Origin: Pseudolysobacter antarcticus | GTDB taxonomy: Bacteria > Pseudomonadota > Gammaproteobacteria > Xanthomonadales > Rhodanobacteraceae | NCBI RefSeq assembly: GCF_004168365.1 | Contig: NZ_CP035704.1 | Coordinates: 2,418,001-2,482,000 of the forward strand | Direction: 5' to 3' | Length of the DNA stretch: 64,000 bases | In this document: positions 29,191 through 38,740 of the stretch, piece after piece | Position numbering within the stretch: the first letter of the stretch is position 1 | How the letters are laid out: every line of letters begins with the position of its first letter | Position numbers and translations under genes: made by a program | The notes under the pieces: generated by a model | Told to the model about the DNA's origin: nothing | Database searches by the model: none | The model's input: only the letters and a program-made list of their open reading frames with translations

Positions 29191-29410
29191 GCGTGGGGGA
29201 ATTTTTCAGTACCGATGAACGTACCAGCCTCTGACACGCGCATGCCGACCCGAGTATTGGAGTCCCTGCTGAGCTGCCCCTGCTGCGGGCATCATTTGTC
29301 TATTGCACTTTCCCGCGCGAATTGCCCGCAGCCGCTCGCGTGCAAGCGGACTCTTCTAAACATGGCTGCGACGATGGGCAATTTTCCACGCGATGCACTT
29401 CCCGCACATT

Positions 29411-29436
29411 ACGTACTCATCCGTGCATGAGTACGT
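29411..29436. terminator. Perfect 10-bp inverted repeat between convergent genes
   Basis: ACGTACTCAT and ATGAGTACGT are exact reverse complements around a six-base loop. It lies between the end of dmeF (+) and the end of the secreted beta-helix gene (-), a position suited to a bidirectional terminator. The upstream 29191-29410 stretch has only a short Cys-containing frame that I could not assign. Confidence 0.5.
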
Positions 29437-29461
29437 GCTTTACGCGGTGCGCGGCACCTTT

Positions 29462-30793
29462 TTACTCGAAACCGTTTGCAAACAACTCATCGCTTTCCAC
29501 CGCACCCAGATCACAGGCGGCAATGCGGTCGGCGTTGCCATCCAACGGGCGCACGCCGCCGCGCACATCGTTGGTGAGCGTGGTACCGAAGGCATCCTTG
29601 CAATCGACTGCTGCGTCGATCAGCGGGCTGCCCCACAGCGGCAAAGCGAATGTGGCGTCGCCGCTGGTCACAACCTGCAGTTTCGGATCGCCGTGCAGGG
29701 TGAAGTTTTGACAGGAGTTGTCCGCGTCAAGATTGGCACCTTGCGCGACGAGCGTCGCCACCTTACAGGTTGTCGCGCCGGACGTGCTGATCAGCACCGT
29801 GCTGCGGCTGAGCACGGTTGCGGTTGCATACACATCAGCACCTACCGCCGCGCCATCAGCGCCGCGCGGATTACCCGAGCCGCCAAATACCCCAATAACA
29901 CTGTTGCCGTTCGAGGTGACAAACGACAATACGGAAAACGCCGAAAACGCCAGCGCACCTCCCCGCGCCGAGCCGCCGGCGCCGCCAGCGCCGCCACCGA
30001 ATGCTGACCCTCCGGAACTCCCCTGCGCCGAATTGTTGAAAAACTGACTGTCGGTGATTTCTGTCAGTCCGCTGGCCTCGATCGCCCCGCCCAACCCGCT
30101 ACCGCCGCTACCCTGTGGGCCGCCCGACCCGAGCGGTGGGCCACCCGCGTGGCCGCCGTAAGCGAAGTTGCTGATCAGCGTGGAGTCTTTTATCGAAAGT
30201 GTGCCCGCACTGTAGATCGCACCGCCATGTGCAGACCCGCCATCGCCTTGTTTGGCGCCAGGCACGGGCGTTGAGCCGCCGATCCCGCCAAACGCCTGAT
30301 TGCCATTGAGCCGGCACGCGATCATCTGCAACGTAGACCCCGCATTGACCAGCACGCTGCCACCATAGCCGTCGCCGCCACCAGACGCGCCCGATGTCGG
30401 AATGTAGCTGCCATTGAGGCCGGAGACCGAGCCATTATTCAAGGCGACGCCACTGACGGTGACGGACGCGTTCGCGGCAATCTCCAGGATGCGACTTTGC
30501 TGGTTGCCATCAATCGCAAGCAGTCCTGCGCCGGGCCCGACGATGGCCAGGTTCTTGTAGACCAGCAACTCCTGACCTGCCAGGGTGATCGTGGCCGGAT
30601 AGGTCAGCGTACTGGCAAAGTCGATGGTGTCATTTGGCGCGGCGCTGGCAATAGCGTCGCGCAAGGTGCATGTCGCGCCGCACGCGCCAGTGCCGGCGTC
30701 ACCCAGGTCAGTGACGGTGAGCGTGCCGGCGACGGCATGGCTACCGAGCAGCACCAGCAACGCAGCGGTGTGACTCGCCTTGGAAATTTTCAT
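29462..30793 (-). CDS. Secreted right-handed beta-helix protein with C-terminal FANGFE motif
   Basis: A 443-residue exported protein. The signal peptide ends near residue 23 (S-H-A-V-A-G). The next segment, G-A-C-G-A-T-C-T-L-R-D-A-I, is a CSLREA-like N-terminal motif. The body is Gly-, Ser- and Asn-rich with repeated N-N-G-S and G-G-A-I turns of a parallel beta-helix. The protein ends D-E-L-F-A-N-G-F-E, a short C-terminal signature shared with the protein at 61996. The start at 30793 has a GGGGGAA ribosome binding site. Role unknown; probably cell-surface or extracellular. Confidence 0.82.
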   Translation of the reverse strand: MKISKASHTAALLVLLGSHAVAGTLTVTDLGDAGTGACGATCTLRDAIASAAPNDTIDFASTLTYPATITLAGQELLVYKNLAIVGPGAGLLAIDGNQQSRILEIAANASVTVSGVALNNGSVSGLNGSYIPTSGASGGGDGYGGSVLVNAGSTLQMIACRLNGNQAFGGIGGSTPVPGAKQGDGGSAHGGAIYSAGTLSIKDSTLISNFAYGGHAGGPPLGSGGPQGSGGSGLGGAIEASGLTEITDSQFFNNSAQGSSGGSAFGGGAGGAGGSARGGALAFSAFSVLSFVTSNGNSVIGVFGGSGNPRGADGAAVGADVYATATVLSRSTVLISTSGATTCKVATLVAQGANLDADNSCQNFTLHGDPKLQVVTSGDATFALPLWGSPLIDAAVDCKDAFGTTLTNDVRGGVRPLDGNADRIAACDLGAVESDELFANGFE

Positions 30794-31593
30794 GACAAGA
30801 GTTCCCCCTGGATAAAACAAACGGATCGCACTGGCGCCAAGTCCGCGGCAGCATCAGCAGGATTGTGATCATCTCAGATCAGATGCGCCGTCCCTAGCAC
30901 TTACGCTCTCTGGAATTCATCGTGTCGATGACGTTATTCTCTATCGACGATCCATGCACCGCACCGAACAGCCCCATCGACCGTTATGACGAACCTCGAT
31001 CGCTACCTGGATGCCGCTACACGAGAAAACACGCGCCGCAGTTATGCCGGAGCGGCGCGCCACTTCGAGGTGGACTGGGGCGGACATCTGCCGGCAACGG
31101 CCGACAGCATCGCTCACTACTTGGCGGATTACGCAGAGAAACTGGCCCTCAACACACTGCGCCACCGCCTGGCCGCGCTGGCGCAGTGGCATCACGATCA
31201 CGGGTTTGCCGATCCGACGCGGGCGCCGCTCGTGCGCAAGGTATTCAAAGGCATCGCCGCACTACATCCGCGTGTCGACAAACGCGCGACACCGCTTCAA
31301 ATCACGCAACTGACGCAAGTGAGCGACCGGCTCGATGCGACAATTGCATCGTCATTCGCGCTCGGTGCAAACGCCGAGCATCTGCAGGCTCTTCGCGACC
31401 GCGCCATGGTTCTGCTGGGATTCTGGCGCGGATTCCGCACCGATGAATTGATGCGCCTGCAGGTTGAACATATTCAGATTGTCGCCGGCGAAGGCATGCT
31501 GTGTTTTCTTCCGCACACCAAGGGCGATCGCCAGAACCAGGGCACGACGTTCAAGGTGCCCGCGCTGTCGCGGTTGTGTCCCGTGACTGCTTA

Positions 31594-32442
31594 GAACCTG
31601 TTCAAAGTCTTTTGAGCAGTAGCGTGAGGAAGGCAAGGTGAATGAACTGGAGGCTGGTATTGAGCTTGCGCTCGCAGTTCTTCCAGAGTCGTCGGCATTT
31701 CTCCAACCAGGCGAAGGAGCGCTCGACCACCCACCGCTTCGGGATAACGGCGAAGGTATGCAATTCATTGCGTTGGGCGATCTGCACGGTGGCACCGATG
31801 GCGCCTTGGACCGCTTCGGCAAAGGGCTGGCCGACGTAGCCGCCATCCGCTAGGACACTTTGTACCCGATGTAGGTTTGCCTGACATCGATCTATCGCCT
31901 GCAAGGCGCCCTTGCGATCGGTGACTTCCGCTGTAGTCACCGCAATAGCGTGAGGCAGTCCCTGCGTATCCACGGCAATATGCCGCTTGATCCCCGAGAC
32001 CTTCTTGCCGGCATCGTAGCCCTTATGCGTCGCCGTGTCGGTGTTCTTTACGCTTTGTGCATCAACGATCAAGAAGCTCGTCATGGCGTTGCGCCCCTGC
32101 TTGATACGCACCGCGCCCACCTGATTTTTTTAACGCCCGCTCCAGCAGGCTGATGCCGTTCTCGTCAGGCTCGCTCCAGATCGAAAAGTACGAATGCACC
32201 GTTCGCCATTTCGGAAACTCCGTGGGCAGCATGCGCCACTGGCAGCCGCTTTTGAGGAGGTAGCGGACCGCGCAAAATACCTCGTACAGATCCACCCGAC
32301 GCGGGCTGGTCTTCTTGCGTGCGCTTTCCAGCAAAGGATGAATTTGCTCAAACTGGGCGCGACTGATGTCACTCGGATAGGTTGATCTCATTCCGCCAGT
32401 ATCAGCACGCCGGTCTCATAGATTGAGACTTTGAACAGGCTC
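31594..32442 (-). mobile_element. IS5-family insertion sequence, copy A (849 bp)
   Basis: The ends GAACCTGTTCAAAGTCT and, inverted, GAGCCTGTTCAAAGTCT form imperfect terminal repeats. A TTA target duplication flanks it (31591-31593 and 32443-32445). The transposase lies in two overlapping frames on the minus strand. A TNA target and this size fit the IS427/IS1031 side of the IS5 family. Near-identical copies are at 40305-41152 and, truncated, at 39323-39535. Confidence 0.93.
31602..32391 (-). CDS. IS5-family transposase, two overlapping frames
   Basis: OrfA (109 residues, 32062-32391) carries the N-terminal domain beginning M-R-S-T-Y-P-S-D-I. OrfB (172 residues, 31602-32120) holds the DDE core with F-L-I-V-D-A-Q-S-V-K-N and A-D-G-G-Y-V-G and ends near the IS boundary. 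They overlap at an A7 slippery tract (minus strand, about 32129-32135). Fusing the frames needs a +1 shift, or transcripts with one A fewer, giving L-E-R-A-L-K-N-Q-V-G-A. OrfB is intact here, so this is the copy most likely to be active. Confidence 0.9.
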
Positions 32443-32864
32443 TTATGGCGAGTGGATTGCGGCAGCGGAGCTCTCCGCTGGCCCCGTATTCCGCGCCGTG
32501 AACCAGTGGGACAGGTCAACGATGTCTGCCTGCATCCGAACAGTTTCATTCGTCTGTTGCGGCGGGTTTTCGAGCAGGCTGACTTGCCATCGCCGAACGG
32601 CTACAGCGGCCATTCGCTGCGGCGCGGTTTTGCCGGCTGGGCCAGTGACAACGGCTGGGACGTCAAGGCGCTGATGGAATACGTGGGGTGGAAAGATGTG
32701 CACTCCGCTATGCGCTATATCGATAGCGGCGATCCGTTCGCAAAACATCGAATCGAGGATAGTCTACGGGGCGCTGCACGAGCGAGCCATGCTCTCAGCA
32801 AGACCAAGCCGAATAGCCAAATTATGGCGTCCATAGAGGCTGAGATTTCTTCCACGGTGCGTCC

Positions 32865-33086
32865 GTGAAAACAGCGTGGAAGATCGTTTTGGAGTCGATG
32901 TTGGTCTGTCCGCACTGCGGTTTTGCCAAGCGGGAAATCACGCCGACGAACGCGTGCATATTCTTCTACAAATGCACCCACTGAGCATTGTTGTTGCAGC
33001 CCAATCCGGGCGATTGCTGCGTATTCTGGTCCTTCGGCTCAGTAAAATGCCCACCGATTCAGGAACAGCGAGGTTGCTGTGGCTAG
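32865..33086 (+). pseudogene. GDCCVxC-family Cys-rich small protein with in-frame TGA
   Basis: Reading from the GTG at 32865, the frame gives L-V-C-P-H-C-G-F-A-K, then F-F-Y-K-C-T-H, a TGA codon (32982-32984), then Q-P-N-P-G-D-C-C-V-F-W-S-F-G-S-V-K-C-P-P-I-Q and a C-C-G end (stop at 33084). This is the whole GDCCVxC family pattern. The TGA replaces the second Cys of a C-x-x-C pair, and the last Cys of GDCCVxC is a TGG (33027-33029). Some family members are annotated as selenoproteins, but the extra Cys-to-Trp change and the broken neighbour favour decay. The start overlaps the integrase stop (GTGA). Confidence 0.8.
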
Positions 33087-33089
33087 CCT

Positions 33090-33265
33090 ATGTTGTCGAC
33101 CGCTGAATCGCATCGTTTGGTCATCCTTGCTCAAGAAGAAGTTGAGTATATCTACGCACGTCCACGTTTCAACAGCAGCGAACCAGAACTTTATCTCGGG
33201 TTGAGCGCGCAGGAGCACGCAATCGCTAGCTCGCGGCGTCGGGTTAGACTGAATATCGCTGCTTC
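33090..33265 (+). pseudogene. N-terminal relic of a Tn3-family transposase (DUF4158-like)
   Basis: A short frame beginning L-S-T-A-E and containing I-Y-A-R-P-R-F, then E-L-Y-L-G-L-S-A-Q-E-H-A, resembles the N-terminal DUF4158 region of Tn3-family transposases. Similarity seems to fade after R-V-R-L-N-I-A-A, just before the complete Tn3-type unit on the opposite strand. It may be an older element into which the newer one inserted. Confidence 0.4.
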
Positions 33266-33288
33266 GTCTTTGCCGCACCGTTGCTCAC

Positions 33289-36222
33289 CTAACGAATGCT
33301 TCGAAGCACTGACTTGACCGGTTGAACACTGGGTAGCAATCGAGCCATGTACCTCTCCACAGGAAACAGGAAAAGCCCTCGAAAGTTGACCAACCCCTCC
33401 TGAATAGGCGCCACATGACGAAGGTTCTCGGGGACGGCATGCAGGGCGACATCCGGTGGGAGCCCGTGGAGCGATTGCTGCATGCGTGCGGTGGTCCAAG
33501 CCATCACGATGTTGCTAAGCAGGGTAACGGAAGAAGACACACTCCGAAGACGGACCGCCGAGCTCAGTTGGTGCCGTGGCACTTTGCCTGTTTCCAGCGC
33601 ATGCTCCAGCACATGCACACGCTCCCCGTGATTGAGCGTGCGCAGAATTTCACGGCGAAACTCGGGCATTGTGAACCATCGGCATAGATAGAGCGTCAAC
33701 AGCAAACGGCCGATCTGGACCCCAGCATCGTAGAGTTGTTCGCCGGCGGCGGCCGATCCGAAGCGAGACAGGATATCCACCGCACTGGCTTTGCCCAAAT
33801 GAGTCGAAGCCGCTATCCGCACACACTCATCCCATACCGGTTCCACCTTTTCCAGATGAACCTTGTTTTTCGACATCACACAGGCCAGGCTGGCCGGTAT
33901 GTCCATCCCTGAAGTCGCATACAGCTTGTGCGCGCGGGCATCACGCAATCGAGGACAAAGATCCCGCTGCAACAGTTTTCCAATAAACATGCCAAATTCG
34001 GTTTGGCCATGCGTATCGACGGCGAGCTGCCTGATCGTCACCGAGGCCTGACGAAGCACGCCCTCCAAAGCTACGCCGGCCTGTCGCTCTCCGAGCACAA
34101 TAGGTTGATCGTAGAAGATGCCCCAACGGTCATGGATATGCGTGTAGATGCCGATGGATTTTTTCTTCGTCCGGGGATCGCGCCGTTGGAGATAGCTGCC
34201 TTTAGCGATCTCCCGACTCATCATGTCCGCCGACGCCAAGTCCGCGCGCCCCCAGCACTCGGAAATCGGATGGCTATGCATATATTCAAAGACGGCGTCG
34301 TTGGCCTCGCGCAGGCGCTTCTCTTGCGCGATCCAGCGCATGCTTTGGTTCACCGCGTCCGCGGAGAGTCCAGGCATCATACGCGCCGTATCTGCCGCCG
34401 AAAGCGAGGTGCCGTGCGCCAGGAGACCCGCGTAGACAAGCCGTAGTTCATCAATCGAGCGGGGCTCGCGCCCCAGGAGTATCCAACTGAACCGTGTATC
34501 GCTATCCACCTCCATCATCACGCTGGGCAGTTCAGCCGACCCCACGCTATCCAGCAGCGCGTCACGAAGCCGTCTGACCGGCTCGGGTACGGCTTCCGCG
34601 GCGAGTTTCGCGATGTGAACACCGTCCTTATCCACTCCGATCTCGCCTGCCTGAACTGCTTCATCCAACCGCTTGAGCTCCCGCGTGACCTCCTCGACCA
34701 AAGGACCCGTGAACTCCTTTGCGTCACGCGGTAACTTCAGACGTGCGTAATGATGCGTCCTAGTCTTCGCCCACTCATCCGCAGCAATCATCATGCTCTC
34801 GCGACTGCGAAAACCAAAACTGTGCGCGATATACACGCTACCGTTTTTCAGGGCCCGGCGCATCGCGAGGAGAGTCGCCACCTCGAAGGCCTGTAACGCG
34901 CGGCTCCGGTCTGCATCCCCCAGCATGTCATCCCACATTTTGCCAAGGTGTACAGGGATATCGCTAGGCAACGTTAGCTTGCGTTGCAGGTAGATCTCGC
35001 GCAAGGCCTCCAGTGCCTGAATCACGGGATGAGGCGTCACACTTTCGAACGAAAGCGTGCACAACATCCTCAACAAGGACCGCGAGTTGCGACTATTCTG
35101 CACGAGCAATTGTTCTCGCGTCAGTTGCGCTCGAGTGATTTTCTTGCTGCCACCCACTTTCTCCACAGCAGCCAACATGGCTTTGCGCAAGCCCTGTTCA
35201 TCGAGTGAAAGATCGAGCGCCAGTTCGCGAATTTCCTTAGCAAAGGCGGTTAACGTTCGAACACGAGTTTCTGGTGACTTGATCACTGCCCGCATGCCGC
35301 TACTCCAGAGATCGGCAATGTGTTGCCGCGTCATCGCGAGCAGGGTATCCGTCGCGGTGCATAGCGTCGTCTGAAGAAAACAGGCCACTTCGATGGTCCG
35401 GCGTGACTCAGTTATTCGCTTGCTTATGGAGGGCGGTCGATCGGCCATGGTGTTCGCATAATGGCGCTTGATGTGATCCGACACCGAAGGCATCGTATGG
35501 ATAGCGACACCGTGCTGGATTAGATAATGAATGCGCTCAAACTGTTCGCGAATCTGCGGCAACGATTGCCTGCGCGGTGCCTGCCAGAGCCACTCTTGGC
35601 AAGAGGAGCCTGAGCGATGAGGCGCTTCGCAAGCACTCATCCACACTTGCAGCATCGACTCGGGCACCTCTTTCTGAATGGTCGTACCGAGATCAGCCTC
35701 GGCCAGCTTGAGGCCGGCATCGATCACACTCCTGAGGGTTCGTTCATTTTCAATCAGAATGCGGTGGTCATAGAGCCAGCTCTTGACTTGCGTCATCAAG
35801 CGGTGGCGGTCGAATTCCGATAAAACCTCAAGGCGGAGATAACGTACCAGTGCACGACGTCGGTGTTCGGACATGCGAACAAAGCCCAACATCTCCAGCG
35901 CCGCGTTCTGATGACTGAAGAAGGTCTGCTTGCGCTTGTACAAAGAGCGCAATGACGCGATATCCGGGGCGGAGATGCCAAGCATGTCCCCGAGGTGTGT
36001 CCAAAGCTCCGGCGGTACGACTTTGACGGCTGTGAGCAAACTACCCGTCATGCGGATAAAGCCAACTTGCAGTGCCAAACCCAGTTGATGGAGAGCCTGC
36101 CGTCGGGCAAGAATGGCGCGTTGCTCTTTCGTCGAATAGGTAAAAAAGGCGTTGAGCTCGAACTGGTTCAGCTCCTTGGGCATGGATCGCAACCCAAGAT
36201 AGGGAGTCTGCCAGTACTGCAT
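33289..36222 (-). CDS. tnpA: Tn3-family transposase TnpA
   Basis: A 977-residue transposase, the usual size for Tn3 elements, which performs replicative transposition through a DDE catalytic core. The N-terminal third carries the DUF4158-type DNA-binding region. The C-terminal half has typical segments, including I-Y-T-H-I-H-D-R-W-G-I-F-Y with a D-T-H-G-Q-T-E stretch, and L-R-T-L-N-H-G-E near residue 878. No frameshift is visible, so it may be functional. The N-terminal M-Q-Y-W-Q-T-P-Y start may be a little long; M-P-K-E-L-N is an alternative. Confidence 0.93.
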   Translation of the reverse strand: MQYWQTPYLGLRSMPKELNQFELNAFFTYSTKEQRAILARRQALHQLGLALQVGFIRMTGSLLTAVKVVPPELWTHLGDMLGISAPDIASLRSLYKRKQTFFSHQNAALEMLGFVRMSEHRRRALVRYLRLEVLSEFDRHRLMTQVKSWLYDHRILIENERTLRSVIDAGLKLAEADLGTTIQKEVPESMLQVWMSACEAPHRSGSSCQEWLWQAPRRQSLPQIREQFERIHYLIQHGVAIHTMPSVSDHIKRHYANTMADRPPSISKRITESRRTIEVACFLQTTLCTATDTLLAMTRQHIADLWSSGMRAVIKSPETRVRTLTAFAKEIRELALDLSLDEQGLRKAMLAAVEKVGGSKKITRAQLTREQLLVQNSRNSRSLLRMLCTLSFESVTPHPVIQALEALREIYLQRKLTLPSDIPVHLGKMWDDMLGDADRSRALQAFEVATLLAMRRALKNGSVYIAHSFGFRSRESMMIAADEWAKTRTHHYARLKLPRDAKEFTGPLVEEVTRELKRLDEAVQAGEIGVDKDGVHIAKLAAEAVPEPVRRLRDALLDSVGSAELPSVMMEVDSDTRFSWILLGREPRSIDELRLVYAGLLAHGTSLSAADTARMMPGLSADAVNQSMRWIAQEKRLREANDAVFEYMHSHPISECWGRADLASADMMSREIAKGSYLQRRDPRTKKKSIGIYTHIHDRWGIFYDQPIVLGERQAGVALEGVLRQASVTIRQLAVDTHGQTEFGMFIGKLLQRDLCPRLRDARAHKLYATSGMDIPASLACVMSKNKVHLEKVEPVWDECVRIAASTHLGKASAVDILSRFGSAAAGEQLYDAGVQIGRLLLTLYLCRWFTMPEFRREILRTLNHGERVHVLEHALETGKVPRHQLSSAVRLRSVSSSVTLLSNIVMAWTTARMQQSLHGLPPDVALHAVPENLRHVAPIQEGLVNFRGLFLFPVERYMARLLPSVQPVKSVLRSIR

Positions 36223-36314
36223 GCGCGCCCACCTAGAACTTAGTCAACGGGGACACCGAGGGTAACAGCAAATTACTGATTTTATGTGTATTTTTATTGT
36301 GGGTCAGAAAAAAA

Positions 36315-36941
36315 CTATTTGAGAACAATAGCTTGCGGAAAGCATCGATGCGCAACTGTGGGAACCAAAATCAAGGTCGCACCGAGATCGGAGCGAAAAT
36401 GCGACTGTGCCTCGTCGGAGGATCGGCGCAGGTCATCAGTGGCAACTTGCGACTCCCGCAGCAACGACATCGCATCCGACAATGATAGTTGCAACTCAGC
36501 CGAACGCTGCTGCTCTTGCGCGAATGCAGTTTTTAATGAATCTGCATTACTGAGGGCAAGAGCCAATTCTTGCCGTCGCACTTGCTCCTCAGCTTGAGCC
36601 TCAGTAATCCTGCGAATCGCCTCAGCGCTACTTTCCGCCGCGACCCGCTCGCGCTCGAGTAACGCCTGTTCCGCCGTAGAGCGCGTCGAAATTACCGCCT
36701 CGCTCCACAGCGTCATCATGGCCTGCTGCACACTTGCCGGGATATCGGGCAAATTAGCGCGCGCTTGGGCTGCCAGCCGCTCGGCTAACGATTGCCACCA
36801 TGATTCAATCAGTTTGATCAGTGTATTCGGCGAACCTGTTCCAAGCTCTGCGCGCACTTTCTCGATCGTCGGCCGCTCGCCGCGCTGAAGCAATGCGTCC
36901 GCCGCCTGATTGACCTGATCCTGGGTAACTCCGCGCGCCAT
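36315..36941 (-). CDS. tnpT: KfrA-like coiled-coil protein, TnpT-type resolution factor
   Basis: A 208-residue protein with an N-terminal KfrA-type DNA-binding domain (about residues 1-60, containing P-T-I-E-K-V-R-A-E-L-G-T-G-S-P-N-T) and a long Ala/Glu/Gln-rich coiled coil. In Tn4651-type transposons such a protein (TnpT) assists the TnpS recombinase in cointegrate resolution. The coiled coil ends abruptly in an unrelated hydrophobic tail, and TnpT proteins are usually longer, so the C-terminus may be lost. The ATG at 36941 has a GGAG ribosome binding site. Confidence 0.75.
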   Translation of the reverse strand: MARGVTQDQVNQAADALLQRGERPTIEKVRAELGTGSPNTLIKLIESWWQSLAERLAAQARANLPDIPASVQQAMMTLWSEAVISTRSTAEQALLERERVAAESSAEAIRRITEAQAEEQVRRQELALALSNADSLKTAFAQEQQRSAELQLSLSDAMSLLRESQVATDDLRRSSDEAQSHFRSDLGATLILVPTVAHRCFPQAIVLK

Positions 36942-37051
36942 TTGCGTCTCCGATTCGAATGCCCTACTCTTCTGCAACGTACCAGCGATAATAGATGATT
37001 ATCCTTAGTACGTCTGTGAATACGTAATATATACTACATAATACATATTTT
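36942..37051. promoter_or_regulatory. AT-rich divergent region between tnpT and tnpS, likely resolution site
   Basis: About 110 bases, much more AT-rich than the surroundings, with several TACGTA/ATATATA-like imperfect repeats around 36990-37045. In Tn4651-like elements the rst recombination site and both promoters lie between these genes. The core site itself is not identified. Confidence 0.5.
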
Positions 37052-38140
37052 ATGAATCGCACGAATGTAATTTCTTACCCACTCATCGACACTGCTTTGG
37101 TGCCTGATCAGCTCGCCGACAGTGCAGCGGCAGCCGTGCGCGACATCGTCGCCGAAGCCGCGTGCGTCAATACAACACGTAGCTACGCGGCCGCGTTGCG
37201 CTATTGGGCGGCGTGGTTCACCGGGCGTTACGGTCAGCCGTTCACCCTGCCCGTGCCGGAGGCCACGGTCGTCCAGTTCCTTGTGGACCATGTCTCGCGA
37301 CGTTCAAAACAAGGCGTCGTCCACGACTTGCCGCCGTTGCTGGATGCGATCTTGGTGGGTAAAGGATTCAAAGCAACTCGGGGGCCGCTGAAGTTGACAA
37401 CGATCGTGCATCGCATTGCCGTGCTTTCAAGGGTTCATGCCCTCAAACGCCAACCGAATCCTTGCGAACAGCCGGGCATCCGCCACCTACTCAGTCGTGC
37501 GCGCCGTGCTGCGGTGAAACGCGGCGAGAAGGCACGGAAAAAGACCGCGGCGACCCGCACCGAATTGGAGGCCATGTTGGCAACGTGCGACGACTCGCTC
37601 TCTGGCCTTCGCGATCGCGCCCTGCTGCTATTCGGCTTTGCTAGCGGTGGACGCCGACGTAGCGAAATCGCTGCGGCTGAGATGGCTTCTTTGCATCGGG
37701 TTGGCGAAAGCGCTTACGTCTATCGGCTTGAGCACAGCAAGACGCAACAAGCTGGCCCCACCGCCGACTCCACGCCAGAGAAACCCATTCTGGATGTCGC
37801 CGCTGATGCGATGGAGGCGTGGTTGACGGCCTCTGGTATTGCCGAGGGTGCGATTTTTCGGCGTCTGTGGAAAAGCACGATAGGCGGCCCTCTCTCCCCG
37901 GCCGCGGTGGGATCCATTGTGAAACGCCGCGCGCAACTTGCTGGCGTGAAGGGGGATTTTGCGGGGCACAGCTTGCGCTCGGGCTTTGTAACGGAAGCAG
38001 GCAGACAAGGCATTGCCTTGTCCGCGGTCATGGCGATGACCGAGCACCGCTCGGTGCCAACGGTCATGGGGTATTTTCAGGCGGGATCCGCGATCAACAA
38101 TCCAGCCGCTTCGCTATTTGCGAAGCGAAAACTGGAATGA
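37052..38140 (+). CDS. tnpS: TnpS-like tyrosine recombinase of the Tn3-family unit
   Basis: A 362-residue site-specific tyrosine recombinase. The N-terminal SAM-like domain is followed by a catalytic domain with the first Arg in F-A-S-G-G-R-R-R-S-E-I near residue 195, H-S-L-R-S-G-F near residue 308, H-R-S near residue 330 and the nucleophile Tyr in V-M-G-Y-F. Complete. In this transposon branch it resolves cointegrates in place of the serine resolvase TnpR. It is divergent from tnpT. Confidence 0.88.
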   Translation: MNRTNVISYPLIDTALVPDQLADSAAAAVRDIVAEAACVNTTRSYAAALRYWAAWFTGRYGQPFTLPVPEATVVQFLVDHVSRRSKQGVVHDLPPLLDAILVGKGFKATRGPLKLTTIVHRIAVLSRVHALKRQPNPCEQPGIRHLLSRARRAAVKRGEKARKKTAATRTELEAMLATCDDSLSGLRDRALLLFGFASGGRRRSEIAAAEMASLHRVGESAYVYRLEHSKTQQAGPTADSTPEKPILDVAADAMEAWLTASGIAEGAIFRRLWKSTIGGPLSPAAVGSIVKRRAQLAGVKGDFAGHSLRSGFVTEAGRQGIALSAVMAMTEHRSVPTVMGYFQAGSAINNPAASLFAKRKLE

Positions 38141-38437
38141 TCGTTGCTGTCAAAAAACAACAAGATTGGCTTCGTGAGTTTTTTAGCTACATCGACCGAT
38201 CGCACGTCCCTTTTTGGCGTTCAAGGCAGCGAATGTACCATTTGATCGGGGTGGCAAACCGTGGGACGTGTTTTCAGAAATATCGGCTTGGTGGCCTTGG
38301 GCCGCTGGCGTTGTAAAATCTGTTTCATTTGACTATTCGCCTTAGCAGGCTGTTGGGAAACGATTCCGCGATCAAATTCTTGAAAAGCGAAAGATGCATT
38401 GTTTTTCGTGATCAAACTATTTCAGCGCAGGACTTTG

Positions 38438-38740
38438 TCATGTGCCCGAAACTATACGATCCCTGAGCCGCTTCAGCTCGGCAACCGCTATCTCGCACTC
38501 CCAGATGAGAAAAACTCGCCACCCTGCGTCCTCGAGCAATTTCCGAACGCGCCGATCCCGGTTGATATTGGCCTCGAACTTGGCCATCCAGAACGCCGTA
38601 TTCGTAGCCGGCATGGTGGTGTACTTGCAGCCCTCGTGTCTATGCCAGAAGCACCCGTGCACGAGAACGATTGCGCGATGCTTCGACAACACAATGTCCG
38701 GCTTGCCCGGAAGCGTTTTCGCGGCCAGGCGGAATCTCAA
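38438..38740 (-). pseudogene. vsr: Very short patch repair endonuclease (Vsr), N-terminus missing
   Basis: The frame matches the body of Vsr, which nicks at T:G mismatches produced by deamination at cytosine-methylated sites. It has R-F-R-L, G-K-P-D-I-V-L (catalytic Asp), V-H-G-C-F-W-H-R-H and W-E-C-E. The first 40 or so residues, with the M-S-x-I-R-x-x-x-T-x-P-E region, are missing, and the frame runs straight into the end of the nuclease relic upstream. No partner methylase is seen. A 297-base stretch between tnpS and this relic (38141-38437) holds no recognisable gene. Confidence 0.8.

Larger units (their letters stand above)
30986..32868 (+). pseudogene. Tyrosine recombinase split by an IS element and frameshifted
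   Basis: Phage-integrase-type recombinase. The N-terminal core-binding part and the first catalytic Arg (G-F-R-T-D-E-L) are at 30986-31593. The C-terminal H-S-L-R-R-G-F motif and the final Tyr in M-R-Y-I-D are at 32443-32868. Removing the IS (31594-32442) and one copy of the 3-bp duplication rejoins C-P-V-T-A with Y-G-E-W-I, showing where the IS landed. A further one-base loss near 32508-32511 shifts the frame before G-Q-V-N-D-V, so the gene is doubly broken. Its stop overlaps a GTG start of the next small gene. Confidence 0.9.
33289..38140. mobile_element. Tn3-family transposon core, Tn4651-like (tnpA-tnpT-tnpS)
   Basis: Three genes in the arrangement of the Tn4651/TnXax1 branch: a Tn3-type transposase (minus), a KfrA-like TnpT (minus) and a divergent tyrosine recombinase TnpS (plus), with an AT-rich resolution region between tnpT and tnpS. 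The limits given are those of the genes; I could not find convincing terminal inverted repeats, so the element may be truncated at one or both ends. Confidence 0.75.

Noticed and set aside
29215-29430. Short Cys-containing frame beginning with L-L-S-C-P-C-C-G-H
   Set aside because: Its start recalls GDCCVxC-type proteins, but no GDCC or C-P-P-I-Q follows in any frame; too weak to call even as a relic.
33266-38437. Terminal inverted repeats of the Tn3-family unit
   Set aside because: I looked for GGGG-type 38-48-bp repeats at both sides of tnpA-tnpT-tnpS and found no convincing matching pair by eye.
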